Shown here piece after piece: positions 11,038 through 25,032 of a DNA stretch of 64,000 nt (the stretch's first letter is position 1; each line of letters begins with the position of its first letter). The position numbers were made by a program, and so were the translations under genes. The notes below the pieces were generated by a model, which made no database searches, had not been told where the DNA came from, and worked only from the letters and a program-made list of their open reading frames with translations. The DNA lies in contig NC_092567.1 of NCBI RefSeq assembly GCF_037975245.1, forward strand, positions 3,852,214 through 3,916,213. Reading direction: 5' to 3'. The DNA is from Apostichopus japonicus. Taxonomy: Eukaryota > Echinodermata > Holothuroidea > Aspidochirotida > Stichopodidae.

Positions 11038-14000
11038 ATGAAGATGGAGACTGTACTGGAGATCAGGACCCATGACCCTATCAAACTTCTTTCAGTACCC
11101 TACACTTTTAGAGGCACAGAGTTCCATAGGAATGGTAAGAATGAAGTAATCTGGTTGTTGTGACTTTATACACCAAAACTGCTGGCTACCGCTAGCAACA
11201 GTGGCGAAGGGGCGACCCCCCCCACCCTTGAGCATATTTTTTTGTACGTTTTTATGATATTGCTGGTAATTTCAAATGAGAAAATGCTTAGATGCAACTT
11301 GCAAGGCCTGGGAAGTGCCATTTACAGTGATCTGGGAGACATTTTCGGCCAAAATTTTCTTGTACGCTTCGCACCAACTCATGGTGGCGCTATGCTTAGA
11401 AAGTTCCAATGCTGAATCTACGGCTCTGATAATTTGCCTACAGGTTCGCCCCTCCCTTGGCAAATTCCTCGCTACGCGCCTGAATAATACAAACAGCCAA
11501 TCAGGATCATGTAACCAGTGCGCATTAACTGATCACACAAGCTAGTGAGCTAAATACCTTTATAGAAAGGTGGTTTCCAGGTACTGGAATGCCAAAGATT
11601 ATTTTAAAAGGTAAAAACTGCTGACATCATACAGGTTTCTCATATCATTGCTCGCATCATTGCCTCGATACTAACATTACATTTTCAATCGGGTTTTCAC
11701 TTCTCGGACGTACCCTGATGCTCTTTTAAAACCACTAAAATAACAAAGTTTCTATCGCTGAGAACTACCGGCCAATCAGTTTATCACCCTAATAATATTT
11801 CAGACGCAATCTTTGATGTCAGTTTGACATATAGTTTGGTCATTTCAGCATGTTACTTGCCTGAAAGCCCAGTCAATCTTTCCTTATTTTCCACGCGCAT
11901 TTTGTAGATTTGTCGAAAAATGTCAATACCGGTGTCAAACTCACAAAAGATATGTCATGATATTTCAAAGTAACTTACCAGACTGTTTTTTTCCCCTTCT
12001 ATTTCACTAAACTATTTGATGACCATATCAGGACATGGGATCTCAAAATAAAGGAAGTTGAGAAAACTTTAGAGCAGCTTACAAGACCTGGGAAGTGTCA
12101 TTTCCAACAATCTAGGAGGCCTTTTTAGCTAAATATTTTCGTTAGGCTGTTTAAAATAAACACATTTAGAAGGCATTCAAACAAATACAAGCACTGGTAT
12201 CCATTAGGGTGGTGAGCACTTGCCCCCTCCCCCTCCCCCATAGGCTCAACTTGGGCTGCAAAATCACTATCAGAGAACATTAAATGTCTGAAAAGTTAGA
12301 ATGCCTCAGCTAAAGTCCTCAGGGACTCCCACCAGGGCTTAGATTTATACTTCATAGAAATTACATTTTTCTCTCTAACATGTTTTAACATGCTTAATAC
12401 TTAGTACAAGAGGATATGAAGTAGAAGATATGTTACAGAGCTCTTCTGAAGCCCTCAGCACCCGGCTAGGGTTCAGATATATATTCCACAGAGTAAAATC
12501 AGATTAAGTATTTCTATTACTGACATGTCCTCATGTGCTCAAAGTTGCTAGCAGATTCCAGAAACTATGTGAAAATGCTGACGATTTGGAGAGCTTTGCA
12601 AGTACCCTTGTCCAACCACTATAAACAGAGAACAAAGTAGGATATACTTCCTTCTAATCTGAGTATGTGCTCTGTGAATAAAGAATTGTCACTTATGCTT
12701 GTTTAATTTTAAACATTGCTGAGCCAGTCACTGCAGTTGGTTTTAAGAAATCTAATTGGTCTCAAAACTGATCTAACTTCACCGACTTAGTACGGTGGCT
12801 TAAAAAAATATATAAGTGTCCCCAAATTTCAAATTTCAAAATTTTGAATTTGTTTTCTCAATACTTGGAATTTTTGTCTCAAGATTTTGACCTCAAAAGT
12901 TAAAATTTTGACATTTTCATCTCAAAACTTTTTAACTCAAAATTTTGAGGTTACAAGTGTCTCCATCGTCAAATTTGTGGAAAGAACTGACCATATTGTA
13001 TGGCTATTGACCAGCTGAACAGGGTACTTTATAAACCTTTGGTGATCTAAAGTCTAGAAAGAGACCCCCCCCCCCGAGAGTGGTGTAACTAGGTCAATGT
13101 AGCTAATGCAGTCTCCAGGGGCCTGGTGCCATTAAATGAAGAAAAATAATATAAAAACACATCCACCAAAGCTGACACACTAAATTATATACAAAATTTA
13201 TCTCCTGATGAGTGGAAATTCAAAAGACATTCTTTCCTCAATAGGAAAGAGAGGTGCAAAGTCTCACACATTTCTCAGTCAGGCCCAAACCATGCATGGT
13301 TGAGTTTGTGTTAGGTTGGACTCTCCTTTGGGAGCTCATTTATATCACTACACCACACCCTTATATGCCACTTCCACTAAACAACGGACAATCCGGTTCA
13401 AGTTTGATGCTTAACTGGCTAATTGTTTTTACACTTAATACCTGGTTATTGGAAACTGAACTGTACTTTCCTTCCTCTGTATTTTATTCTCTGTGATTGT
13501 CCGTGTATACAGGGTAGTTAGCCAGAGACATTCACGTATCTATTTCTGACTGACATTCTCAATGTCTCCTATAATTAGGACTTAAATCTCATTCACATCA
13601 CTCTCTTTTCTCTTCATTAGGTTAATTATGAAGCGAGCTATTATGGGATCACCTATTCCACCTGTAGTTACCAGTTCTCGATGGAAGTCACGTTCATACT
13701 GTGCTGACAAGGACAATGAATGGTTCATCATCTGATATTTCTTCCATGTGATGGTAATCACATTAATGGTTAGTATAGAACAGTTATAGACTAGTAATGT
13801 TTCAACAACCTCTGGTAGGTTTTTTTGAATAGCATCGCAGATCAAGGAATACTCTTTTACCTCTATTCACTCTCACTCAATGAATTTTGTATCAAGTTTT
13901 AACTCATCCACTCAAAATACAACTGACAGAATTAATCTCTAGTAAGGACATGAAAATGATCGGATTCTTGCCGGATTAATCCAGTAATTGGTATGTTTGT

Positions 14001-17000
14001 AATGAGCTTTCCATGACACAATAGGCCCCCAAACACCCCCTGGTACGTTTTAACCATTTGTCAAATTAAAATAAAAATTGCCTCCGAGACTCATATTAAT
14101 AAATTCTTCTAGAACTCCTGACACTTCTAGAATGGTAAGACTGGAAGACAACTTGTTGGTTCTGTAAGAAAGTAACTTGGGTTACCTACAAATATGTCTT
14201 CTGTTGAGGTATTTATTTTCTTCAGATTAAAACCGAAAACTGGTAATACCATTTTAGATATTCCATAATGCTGTAGAAACATTAAAGAAGTCAACTCAGT
14301 CTGTATTGCTGAGCTTTGAGTTAGAGGTATTTGTAATGAACACTCCATCAAATAACAACAAGAAACCTTGATTAATTTAGGTAGGTCACACAAAGGTCAC
14401 ACAACTATGGATATAATCTTGAACTTTAATGTACTTTGTTTGTTATGATGTTTATTTACTGTAGTACAGTAGAGATGACTGTTTGAAGCATTTGCTTACA
14501 TATTGGAAGAATGATTTGAAATGTAATTGGACAGTAAAATGCAAATCAACTCCACCTTTGGTATTCATCTCAAAGGTGTCTATCATATCAGCTGAAGATT
14601 ATGGTTGGGTTTGTATCTAATTTACTTCTTTGATATTTTTCTCCAAACTCCTGAAAAACTGTCGCACAACAGTTCTAAGATTCACAATCACATCTTGTGA
14701 GGCTAAAGAAGCATTATTCAAGTAAGGTGTACACAAAACCAGTAACATTGAGAGCCAGGCACTGTTCCATGCACAGTTGTGTCACCAGATCCACTTTTTT
14801 TAATTCTTTGTTTATCCAAAGTTAAAAGTATATCATTCTTTATCACATATTTCACTGGGCACTTAGCTGAAGTACAACTGTAGCGTCCACCCAACCCTCA
14901 CCCTCTCACAACAGGACTGCACCGAACAACATGTTATGAAATAACAGTATATGTCAAAGTCTGCAGATAGAAAAATATGTACTTTAACTCAATCAATTAT
15001 AGTACAATGTCATCATTTCAGAAATCCTACAAATTCATCAACCTATAGACAGTTCAGTGAACCAATGGTTCCTAAACTATGTGACCAGAATCCTTCATCA
15101 TGTTTTCTTCAGGCTCCATTCTATTTCAGGGTTGCATTGTTATAACTTTTGTTTCTCAAATGAATATTAACCAGACTGGACTGCTAGTGGTATTGCTTAA
15201 AGTTTGTATTGAAGATTCAATGCTTGTCTCAATTTCAATTTAATGTTTCTATATATTTCAATTAGTTTGGTATTAGGTGTGCTGTATATACACTGTGGGG
15301 AGCATTATGAGACCTTGAACTCATCTTGTACAGTCAATAGGTTTGTATTCTAGTTGCATTAGTTTCTTTACATTGTTATTATAATTATAACTGAGTAATT
15401 TATTTTGAAACTACAGTAGCGTACCATACTGTATGTTTATAGTAGCTGTGTTCTGTGTTTGACAATGTTACATGGTAGAATGCAGAGCTTGCAGACCGGG
15501 TGATGACAATTTACATAAATAATAACATTATAAGTGATGACCAAATGTATTTTGTTTTTTCTCATCATCAGGTAAAGTGGAATTATTCAGTACTGAGATC
15601 AGCCTGTTTAGGGATTTACCAGTTTCATATCCGGATTACAGCTCTTGGAAGAAATGTGTACAGTGTGCATCAGCAGGGTAAGGATTGTATGGCCCAACAC
15701 CTGTTTCTTACCCCACCCACCCATCCCCCCCCCCCTCCATGAGAATGCAAGTTTTTAATTGGATATTTTTAGTCCATGACGTATCAGATGATCCTTCAAG
15801 GGAAATTTCCCCACCGGAAAGTCTATCATCCAGCACCCCTCCCCAACCCCCATCAATTCCAAGCACTGCAAAACAAGACATAAGATATGAACAATCTAGT
15901 GAGAACATTGCTAAAGGTTGTGTCTTAAACTCAGGGATTCTGTGAGACCTCTTTTGTTCAGTGTTTCTCTAATTGTAGCATCATCTCTACAAATTGAACC
16001 ATAATTGTAGGTTTCAAGAAGATGAAATTCTGATGCCAAGTACATCTCTAATCTTTCAAATCTGACCAATTTTAATGGTCATTAGACATCCATTGTGTCA
16101 TTATGTATCCGTTTCATTCCTTTGTGAGCATATAATGCTAATAAAGGCTTTCTATTGTCACCGTCTCCAGGTTGAGTGGATATTATGTAATTTATGGCAA
16201 GGTCCACCTACCCCATCATATTAAATAGTTGTCAAGGATGATGATAGGTAGTGGGTATTGCACTGTGACAAGTAAAAGTTTACGATTCTATCACAGACAA
16301 TCATACAACACAATATGACAAGTTCTTGTAGGATTCAGCATGTTATGTCATATGAAATCCTTAATGCATTTTTGTTATTTTTCTGTTCTTAAAGTTATTG
16401 TGTAATTCAGTAATTATGTTTAAGAGTGTGTTTGGGTAGGGAGGGGGAGGGGTGCATCATGTTGCTGTATATTGGCAAAGTTGGAAATGAAGTTACTGGG
16501 AAAGTTGTGAAAGCAAAAACACTAACATTTATGTAATAGAGCAGCCTCTGCTTCACACTGGTATACAGATAGTTTGAAAAAAGCAATCTAGACCAGTAAT
16601 TAGGCCTAAGTTTGCTTGACTTCAAAGTAATAGATTAGAAATTTGGGGTTCATATAAAGATGAACAACTTCATTGGCCTGCTGCACCAAACAACGTTAAA
16701 AGTACCTAATTAGAAAGTGTGCTGACCAAGTTAGTCTAATCCATAGGATTGCAAACATGTTACCAAGTTTTGCCTTTTGTTTTCTTTATGGATAAATTTC
16801 CAAATAGTATTCAACTTTAAAACAAAAGCACCTTGCAATAAAATGAATGAACTTGCAATTATTGAGTCATTTTAGCATAAGCTTGTGTATCTGTGAGCAA
16901 TGAAATAACTGTTGAGTAAATATTAAAAAGGTAAACTCAAAAACAAGGGATTTTATCGTTTGCATTAAAACATCTAGTTCAGATATGTTTCTTATTGTCT

Positions 17001-18599
17001 TTGTCTTTATCTCCTCATTAGGTAAATGTGGATTAATCAGTCTTGAGACGATCTTTGGGGGTCACATGATGTGGATCTTGCACAGAATGGTTTACAATAT
17101 GCTGATGGTAATGATTAGTGTATACTTAGAGTATAGCAGGACTGGTAAGCTGGGTTGTAGTTATAATTAGATTTGATTCTGAAGAAGAAAGTGATTTTGT
17201 TACTGCCTAATCATGCTGGAACAGTAAATGTTTTGAATATTGCTTGATCAGCAAACTCCCTAAGGGCCTAGGGAAGAAGATATAAAGGCTTCAGTCTAAC
17301 ATTCATACACCATATATTAGGCAATGCATGAGATACATTGAATTGCTTACCACTGTGTAAAAGTACACAAGGAGGTGTATGTGTTTAATATCCAGGTCCA
17401 TTTCTTTGTTTTGTGTATTCAGCATAAATTAAGGAACAAAATATTCAGATGACTTGATCCCTTCTAATTTATCAGTGTGTCATAGTGTTGGGTGGCAGGT
17501 AATGGTAGTAATCAGTCTTAACAGCGCAGCCAGACTCCTCTGGATTGTCAGCCTAATTGCCGCAAATAATAGCCAGTAATATGTATGGCAGACTCATTAA
17601 CAATCAATTTAATTCATAAGTGCATGTACCCTAACAATTAAATAGAGTCACTGCACACAAAGTGAGACCCATACACACACTAAGTTAGAACCATACCCAC
17701 ACTAAGTTAGAACCATGTAGAATGACTAACATGAACCATAAAAATCTCTGTTTCCATCCTAACCTTTCCTACCCTTCCTTTCTCAGTACATCTAAAACCC
17801 AATAAAATTGATTTGAAATTTAAATCTGAAGATAATCTAGGTTTTATGTCATTTGTCAATTAGCTATATACTAAGGGATAACAAATGGAAGTATTTAGTG
17901 GGTTTACTGTAATGTGTGGATATGTTGTTGTCAGTCAGTAATACAAAACATGCATGTAGCTTCTGGACCATATGCATGTCCTCAGACTAAAAACCAAAGT
18001 AATTCAGAATTCAATTCTTAGCCATTGGTCAACAGTGTTGAAGGATTCTCTTAATGTGTCCTGTTTAAGATGTACATTATTTTGCACTTCAGTTATAATA
18101 CAGACCATTTAAGCGATAATTCCAGGAAACTCCAGCACATGTGCTTTCTACATTTATTTTCTGTTGCAATACTATGGAAGATAGCTCACAAATCTGGTAG
18201 AAAATTTCCAGCAATTGTCAAAAGATGTCTTTTATCGGGGTGGGGGGGGGCTACACAATTCTTGGAAGGTAACATGGAGTTGATTAGTTACCACTACAAG
18301 TGTTGTAATTGCTTACATCAGATGCAAAACATATTCCTAAAAACAATATATTTGCTGCCCTGAGATACACCCTATAATACTCATATATACTTATTAATAA
18401 GACACAAGGGAAGACGTTGATGTATGTTACAAAAATGATCACAGACCTGATGAATTTTCACCTGATAAATCTAGTGAATGGAAAGTTGAATTATTGTGTA
18501 TTTTCTCTTTAACCTCCAGGTGATACCGTTCTGAACATTTCTTCTGCACATTTCCTCCAAGAAAGTGAAAGAAAAAGTCAAGCTGGGACACATTACTGA
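11038..18599 (+). CDS. Tentative plus-strand multi-exon gene, unrecognised
   Basis: Exon-like pieces: 11038-11134 (ATG start, MKMETVLEIRTHDPIK..., ends phase 1 at ATG|GTAAGA), 15572-15677 (KVELFSTEISLFRDLP..., acceptor CATCATCAG), 15763-15915 (VHDVSDDPSREISPPE..., Pro/Ser rich), 17022-17144 (KCGLISLETIFGG..., phase 1-1, donor CTG|GTAAGC) and 18520-18599 (DTVLNISSAHFLQES..., stop TGA). The 15572 and 17022 starts are homologous to each other in DNA and protein, suggesting a duplicated exon. One conflict remains: the 15572 exon leaves in phase 2, which does not enter the later pieces. No domain is recognised and some pieces may be chance. Confidence 0.25.
11199..11482 (+). mobile_element. Short hAT-like element
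   Basis: The termini are cagtggcgaagggg and ctcgctacgcgcctg. It shares an inner motif (gcaccaactcatggtggcgc) with the 4493-5403 element (gccaaccaatggtggcgctc). No clear 8-bp duplication is seen, so the ends may be degraded. Confidence 0.5.
11600..15560. other. Non-coding or intronic DNA
   Basis: AT-rich DNA. 12790-12960 is a low-complexity patch rich in caaaattttga and its complement, able to fold on itself. A good acceptor-like site, CTCTTCATTAG at about 13620, precedes a frame that quickly stops. The 87- and 88-residue minus frames (13582-13845, 14127-14393) have no recognised domain. Confidence 0.4.
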
Positions 18600-18963
18600 T
18601 GACATAACTACCTTTGTGGATGTGAGTCTTCACATGATAATTTCTAACCAGTCAGTTTGTGAAATGGTAATGGGCTGTGTTGGGTTCCTTTGATGAAATC
18701 TACAGGCTATATATAGGTGAAGACAGCTTGCCTAATTAGCTCTATAAATAACATCAAATGACATTTTTAATATTCCACTTGTTTAATTGTGTAGAGCTAA
18801 CAAACTTGACTGAACACAACTACTATATTGTAGTATGCAGTGGTGGATTGAAGATTTCCCTAAAGTGGAGACAGCTACTGATAGTTACCTAAATTAACAG
18901 TTCATCAGAAAACTTCAACTTCTGTAGAAAATAAAGATTGCCCACATGCCAGGCAAGCTAATA

Positions 18964-19857
18964 GAGCGGGAGCCCAGAGGGGAGGGGCATTTTGGGGGTC
19001 TACTGGCAGGGGTACACCACTGATATAAATTACTGGAAATGCCCAGCCCTTAGATATAGAGTCCTGCCAATCATTTTTCCAGTATTTTTCAATTGGTTAC
19101 CTCATGAGTTGACCTAGGTCAGTGAGGGGATGGGCATTTTGGGGTCTAATGGCAGGGGTACCCCACTGTTATAAATTACTGGAAATGCCCAGCCCTTACA
19201 TATAGAGTCCTGTCAATCATTTTTCCAGTAGTTTCAATTGGTTACCTCATGAGCTGACCTAGGTCAATGAGGGGATGGGCATTTTGGGGGTCTACTGGTA
19301 GGGGTACCCCACCAATATAAATTACTGGAAATGCCCATCCCTTACATATAGAGTCCTGTCAATCATTTTCCAGTAGTTTTCAACTGGTTACTTCATGAAC
19401 TGACCTAGGTCAATGAGGGGAGGGGCATTTTGGGGGTCTTCTGGCAGGGGTACCCCACCAATACAAATTACTGGCAATGCCCATCCCTTGTATCTGAAGT
19501 CCTAACCATCATTTTCCAGTAGGTTTCAAGTGGCTACCTCATGAGCTGACCTAGGTCAGCCGTGAGGGGTCAATTATTGATGACTGGCAGGGGTACCCCA
19601 CCACCAATAATTACTGGCGATGGCCATTTGTTGCTCTTGGGGCCATACCTGACACATTGTACTTACTTTGTTGTGGTTACCATGAAAGCTGATCTAGGTT
19701 AGCTTTGAGGTGACTTTAAAATTGCTCTCCCAGCCACACCCACCACACCCGGTTTGCCAGTCGTCTGGTTTCATATACAGGAATGCACTGTGAACGTTGT
19801 GATGTACAAGGCAATTGGTTACCTTCCCAGCTAACCAAACCCTCTGGGCTCCCGGTC
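18964..19857. mobile_element. TA-flanked inverted-repeat element with an internal 146-bp satellite
   Basis: The ends gagcgggagcccagaggg and ccctctgggctcccggtc are inverted repeats of 18 bp (one mismatch), flanked by TA on both sides (18962-18963, 19858-19859), as in Tc1/mariner-type insertions. The interior is a tandem array with unit starts at 18977, 19123, 19269 and 19415 (exactly 146 bp) plus degenerate copies to about 19720. No transposase is present. Confidence 0.8.
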
Positions 19858-20381
19858 TATAAGTTTTTGTAGTGTGTACCTTGATCTGATCAGGGATGTG
19901 TTTGAAATTGAGAAACTATGAAGTATCAAGTCTTTGAAGTTATATGTGCATTGCCACCTGTGGGTTACTCCCAAGATTATATGGCAAGCTGTAACATATC
20001 AACCCAAACTTATTATCAGCATATTGAGTTACCATGCAGGTACATAGACAGTTTGTTGGGTACTGAGGACTAAACTGATGAATGCTGAATTCCATATTTC
20101 TAGAATGAAATACTCTTGTAGAGATCAATCAGTTACATAGAACTGTGTTATACATATTGTGTGTTCATATGTGAGAACCATTGTGTAGGGTAGCCAGCAA
20201 TTTCACAGTCATCGTATACCCATATCTGTAACTTTGCTACCATTTCTAATACATAAATAAGGAGATGTTGCCGTAAGTCTGTATATGGATTCTAATTGCT
20301 GTCCACAAACTTAAAGTAAGCTGTGTTAAGTCAACAATATTGTTGTGCCATGTTTTTACATTACTTTATGTCCTGTTTTCA

Positions 20382-20520
20382 GTGTCGAGAGAGAGGGGTA
20401 GCAGAACCTGTTCAGTTGCTGTCCAATCCACAATATTACTCTCCATACACCAGACCGGCATCTTTTTACAAACTTAGGAGATGCCTTGTGCATTGCATCT
20501 TAGCTCTTGATTTCCGTTAA
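20382..20520 (+). CDS. Doubtful terminal exon
   Basis: The acceptor CCTGTTTTCAG precedes a frame CRERGVAEPVQLLSN... ending at TAA 20520; an AATAAA lies at about 20673. The residues look plausible, but no partner exon was identified. Low confidence. Confidence 0.15.
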
Positions 20521-21074
20521 CCCTACATCTATATTATTATCATATTCTATACATCTGTTTATTCTGTTCTATGTTCTCTTCTAGTCACATTTTTCATTCA
20601 TGTTTCTTGATTACTATATATGGTTATATTTATTATTCTATCAATACTGCTGTAGTGCAATGTTGGTCTTCGTAATAAATAGTAAGAACTGTGGTCGTGC
20701 TATAAACAATACTTCCTCAAGCTGCTGAGTGATAAATATATTAACAAACAGACTGTATACTTCGCTTCTGTCCATGATGTAGGCCCAACCATTCATAATT
20801 CATGTTCGCCTCTATTAACATTAGCTTGAAAGGTAATGTTACACCTAATTAATTAGAATGAAATGAATTCCAATGATGGTTAGCTAAGACTAATGATGTA
20901 ATAAAACCCTCTCATGTTTATGAATATGGTTGATGATTATTCATGAGATGCTGATTATTGTGTTTACTGTTGCACTTAATTCCTCTTTTCTTGTTTATTA
21001 TTCCCAGAAAGTTTTCCGTTGTTAATTTATACTTGTATAATTATACTTTACGTATAATATAATAAATTGTTAGA

Positions 21075-21775
21075 GAAGTGGAGAGAGAGAGGGGAGATGG
21101 AGAGGGTGGGGATGGAGGGAGATGGAGGGGTTTGAGGGAGGGGTTGGGGAGTTGTAGAGGGTGGGGGTTTGAGGGGTTTGAGGGAGATGGAGGGGTTTGA
21201 TGGAGATGGAGGGGTTGGGGAGTTGGAGAGGGTGGGGATGGAGGGAGATGGAGGGGTTTGAGGGAGGGGGTTAGGGAGTTGGAGAGGGTGGGGGATGGAG
21301 GGGTGTGAGGGAGCTGGAAGGGGTTGGGGAGATGGATGAGGTGGGGACGGAGAGGGTGGGGATGGAGAGGTTTGAGGGATATGGAGGGGTTTGATTGAGG
21401 GGGTTGGGGAGTTGGAGAGGGTGGGCGATGGAGGGAGATGGAGGGATTTGAGCGAGGGGGTTGGGGAGTTGGAGAGGGTGGGGGTGGAGGGGTGTGAGGG
21501 AGATGGAAGGGGTTGGGGAGATGGATGAGGTGGGGATGAAGGGGTTTGAGGGAGATGGAGGGGTTGGGGAGATGGAGGGGTTTGAGAGATATGGAGGTGT
21601 TGGGGTGATAGAGGGGGTTGAGGAGATGGAAGGGGTTTGGGAGAGCGGTGGGGATGGAGGGTTTGAGGGAGATGGTGGGGGTTGGAGAGATGGAGGTGGT
21701 TAGGAAGATGGAGGGGGCGATGGTTATATGGAGAGATGGAGGTGGTTAGGAAGATGGAGGGGGCGATGGTTATAA
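21075..21775. repeat. GA-rich minisatellite
   Basis: About 700 bp of irregular repeats built from gagggagatggaggggtttg and ggttggggagttggagaggg. The plus strand is almost all purine with frequent GGGG runs, so quadruplex or triplex formation is plausible. The 80-residue frame through it (21461-21703) is a repeat artefact. Confidence 0.9.
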
Positions 21776-21842
21776 ACAGTACTTTTTCTTTCTTTCCTAA
21801 CAGAGTCAGTGCATTGTTCTTTACATGCAGTAGTTTAGTATG

Positions 21843-22518
21843 CAGGGCCGTAGCCTGCGCAGGGGTAGCTGCCCCTTGAGATTTACACTTTCTAAATGAA
21901 AGTAGGCCTACGATAAATGTTCATATCATTTCTTCTGATTTAATTAGTCTGTAGTGTGCAAACTCTGAGATTCTAGGCACGTATTGTAGGAATGGCGGTC
22001 AAATAACATAAGGTTTACTTTTACTGCTCATCACGTATATATGCACGATCTCTGATGCGACTACTGTTTCTGGTGGTTTTCAGAGGAGAGGGGGGGGGGC
22101 GGGATGGGAGCAGAAGGGGATTATAATAAAAATAAAGGTAGAGAGCTCCAAAGATTTAACCTGCATGAACAGTGTAGCAGTCTTACGTGAAACTATACGG
22201 TTCATAAATATACTTGTTACGTATGTTTCACTGTTATCCTCTATATTAGTGCCACAATGTTTTACTAAGAATAATAAGGCACCGTCCCCTACACGGTCCA
22301 CTCACTCAGCTCATTCCCCCTCCCCTACCTGCAGTAGGTCCTTAGATAGTGTCATGACGGTCCCTTTTTGGAAATGACCAACCCACTCAAATTTCTTGAG
22401 AAAGCACCTGGTACCGTATATCCGCACATCAAAGCATCGCTATGTAACATTTGGACGATACATTTTTTCTCGATGTTCCTTAACTGCTGCTAAGAATTCT
22501 ACCCAGGCTACGGCCCTG
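21843..22518. mobile_element. Probable non-autonomous DNA element
   Basis: The ends cagggccgtagcctgcg and aggctacggccctg are inverted to each other. An exact target duplication was not found. It contains a poly-G run at 22090. No transposase. Confidence 0.5.
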
Positions 22519-22539
22519 ATGTTTATCTTTATTTTTATG

Positions 22540-24360
22540 ATTTGTTGTTTCCAATGAAGTGAATGTACCTAAATACCAAATAGTGCTTTTCAAATGTACT
22601 TATAATACCATATGTGTGCATGTTGTAGATGTCTGGATAACAAGATATTCTTGTGTGCAAAGTTTAAATGCTTCCTTTTGGGTTTAAGTTTCAATCTGAA
22701 TAATCATGATTAATGCCATAAGTTACTGTACATCAGGAGGTGAAATATATAATTAATTCAAGTCTAATCTTGTCAAATGTGACTTTTATTAAATACATTT
22801 ATGAATGACTTATCAATTCAGGCACCAAACAGAAGTAAACCTGAAGATTTGTAGATTCCGACCCCTGGACCCTGGCGGGGATTCGCCCCTGGACCCCACC
22901 CCAAAAGGCTTTGCTCGCCGACTCCTTCAGTTTTATGCATGTACCCTTATTTATGCCCCCCTCCCCACCCAACTCTCAATTCGGATTGACGCTCTTGAAC
23001 AGAGCATTTTCTATTTTAGCTTAAAGCAGCTGGTTGTGTTTGTAGCTTTATCTCCTACGCCTATATAGTGGTAAACTAACACTTTCTGCTGTTAATTTGT
23101 AGTAATAACTGATTAGTGAAACAATATGTTCGCAAAACTCGAGTCTGTCACATCTCAAAGCAGTATTATCTAAAAATCCGGTGTTACCATCCTCTATCGT
23201 TTAGGTGGAAGGGGAGGGGGGGATTTAAAATGAGATGTGAGTTTTGTCCACCAGGAATGTTGAAATTAGACAAGAAGTTGGAGGATTTGCAATATGACTT
23301 GTATATTTGAGGCCTAAGTTAGCGCTGAGGAAGTATCGTACATGGAATGTGTAGCATTCGTTCATTTCGCTCTGTTCTGAGTCACTGTGTACCTGCAGTG
23401 TTAGAAGACACTTAAGTCCATGCAAACAGATATGCAATCATCGTGTAATGTTTACTTGTAATGGCGATAAAAAACAGAATATATATCACGCTACTCACAT
23501 TATTTATTTAGCCTTCCCGTCACTCGATATTTACATAACAAACAAACAGTTTACTATATTACTGATATAGAACTTTATCTGTTGATACGTTGATCCTACA
23601 GGTATGCATATTCTATATTAGCATCGTGCATACACATCAAATACGAACAATTCGATAATGAGGGGGCTTCCAAATTGTAACATGGTGCTCTCTCGAAGAT
23701 AGCTGCTTAATTATAGCACAGAGTTCTCTCATTGACAGTTCCTGTTATACCAGGGAGCTCTCTCAGTGAAGTTCCCTAGTTATAACAGGGAGCTCTCTAT
23801 GTAACAGCCCCCTTGTGATAGCATGCAGCTCTTTCTAAAATAGATCAAGTTAAACCATAGAACTCAGTGACAGCTCCTTGTTTCTCTTCAGTCCGTGACA
23901 GATCTTTGCTAGGTATGAAGCTACACAGGCACTACATTATATGACATAGACGCCATGAACCACAGCTCCCTGCATGGGGTCATAGACAGCAGGATTTCAA
24001 AAGTGGAGGACAAATTCAAAATTTCCCACGGATTGATTTAGTTAGGTTCCTGAACCTTTGTAGCAGGACTAGAGGCGAAACAAAAATGTTATGAGGATGA
24101 TGCCCTGTGGTGGGGGGGGGGGATATAGTATCTAATATCCCTCTCAATATTTGGTGGCATATACTTTTTTCTTGTGGCTAAAATAATGCGTAAGATTATT
24201 TATCCAAATCATATTTGGCGGAGGCTAAAACTTCATCCAACACATGCTGCATGAGGTAAATGACACTTCGTGGTCGTTTCTTTGACCTGTGACCGCAAAG
24301 CAAGTTGTCACTCATGATTATTATCATAATATCTGTACATCTCTTGTGTATGAGTGCACA
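22540..24360. other. No supported gene
   Basis: Unique-looking AT-rich DNA apart from the degenerate repeat at 23660 and a poly-G run at 24110. Short open frames only. Confidence 0.4.
23660..23900. repeat. Short degenerate tandem repeat
   Basis: About five imperfect units of roughly 40-45 bp containing ttataacagggagctctctc. No coding signal. Confidence 0.5.
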
Positions 24361-24363
24361 ATC

Positions 24364-24535
<172 letters not shown>

Positions 24536-25032
24536 TGAATGCGGGCATATGTTTACATTCGTGGGTGGTAGCTGGGGCCTATGTGTACCTTGGGCATCTG
24601 TTTACCAACTTCTTGGTAAACATAAGTCTGAGACATTACCAGTTCAAATATCGTGCGTTGTGTAAACAAATTTCACTTCGAATGTAGACAACATGATGGT
24701 ATTTATCAGAAATTAACTTAGAATTAATTGTATGTTCTTGCGATAAAGAGCATTTTCAGTGCAAATCTGAGCCTCACTCAGCAGTGTATATAACGTTATT
24801 TTCGCATACGGTGTATGTAGGATATATGTTAACCTCAACTTTCCGCTCAATATACGGGAAAACTAGGATATATATATCAGCGACATCCCGAATTTGTATT
24901 AAAGACACATGATTGCTATTCTTGGTGAAATTTGGAATATTCTGGATGTAAAATAACGAAAATTGGCAATTTTAGACCATCGCAGTACGAGACTTGTAAC
25001 GACATGGCGCCATCAACCGTTTAGACGGTTAC

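Noticed and set aside
13582-13845. 87-residue minus-strand frame
   Set aside because: Reasonable composition, but no recognisable domain and no matching exon boundaries.
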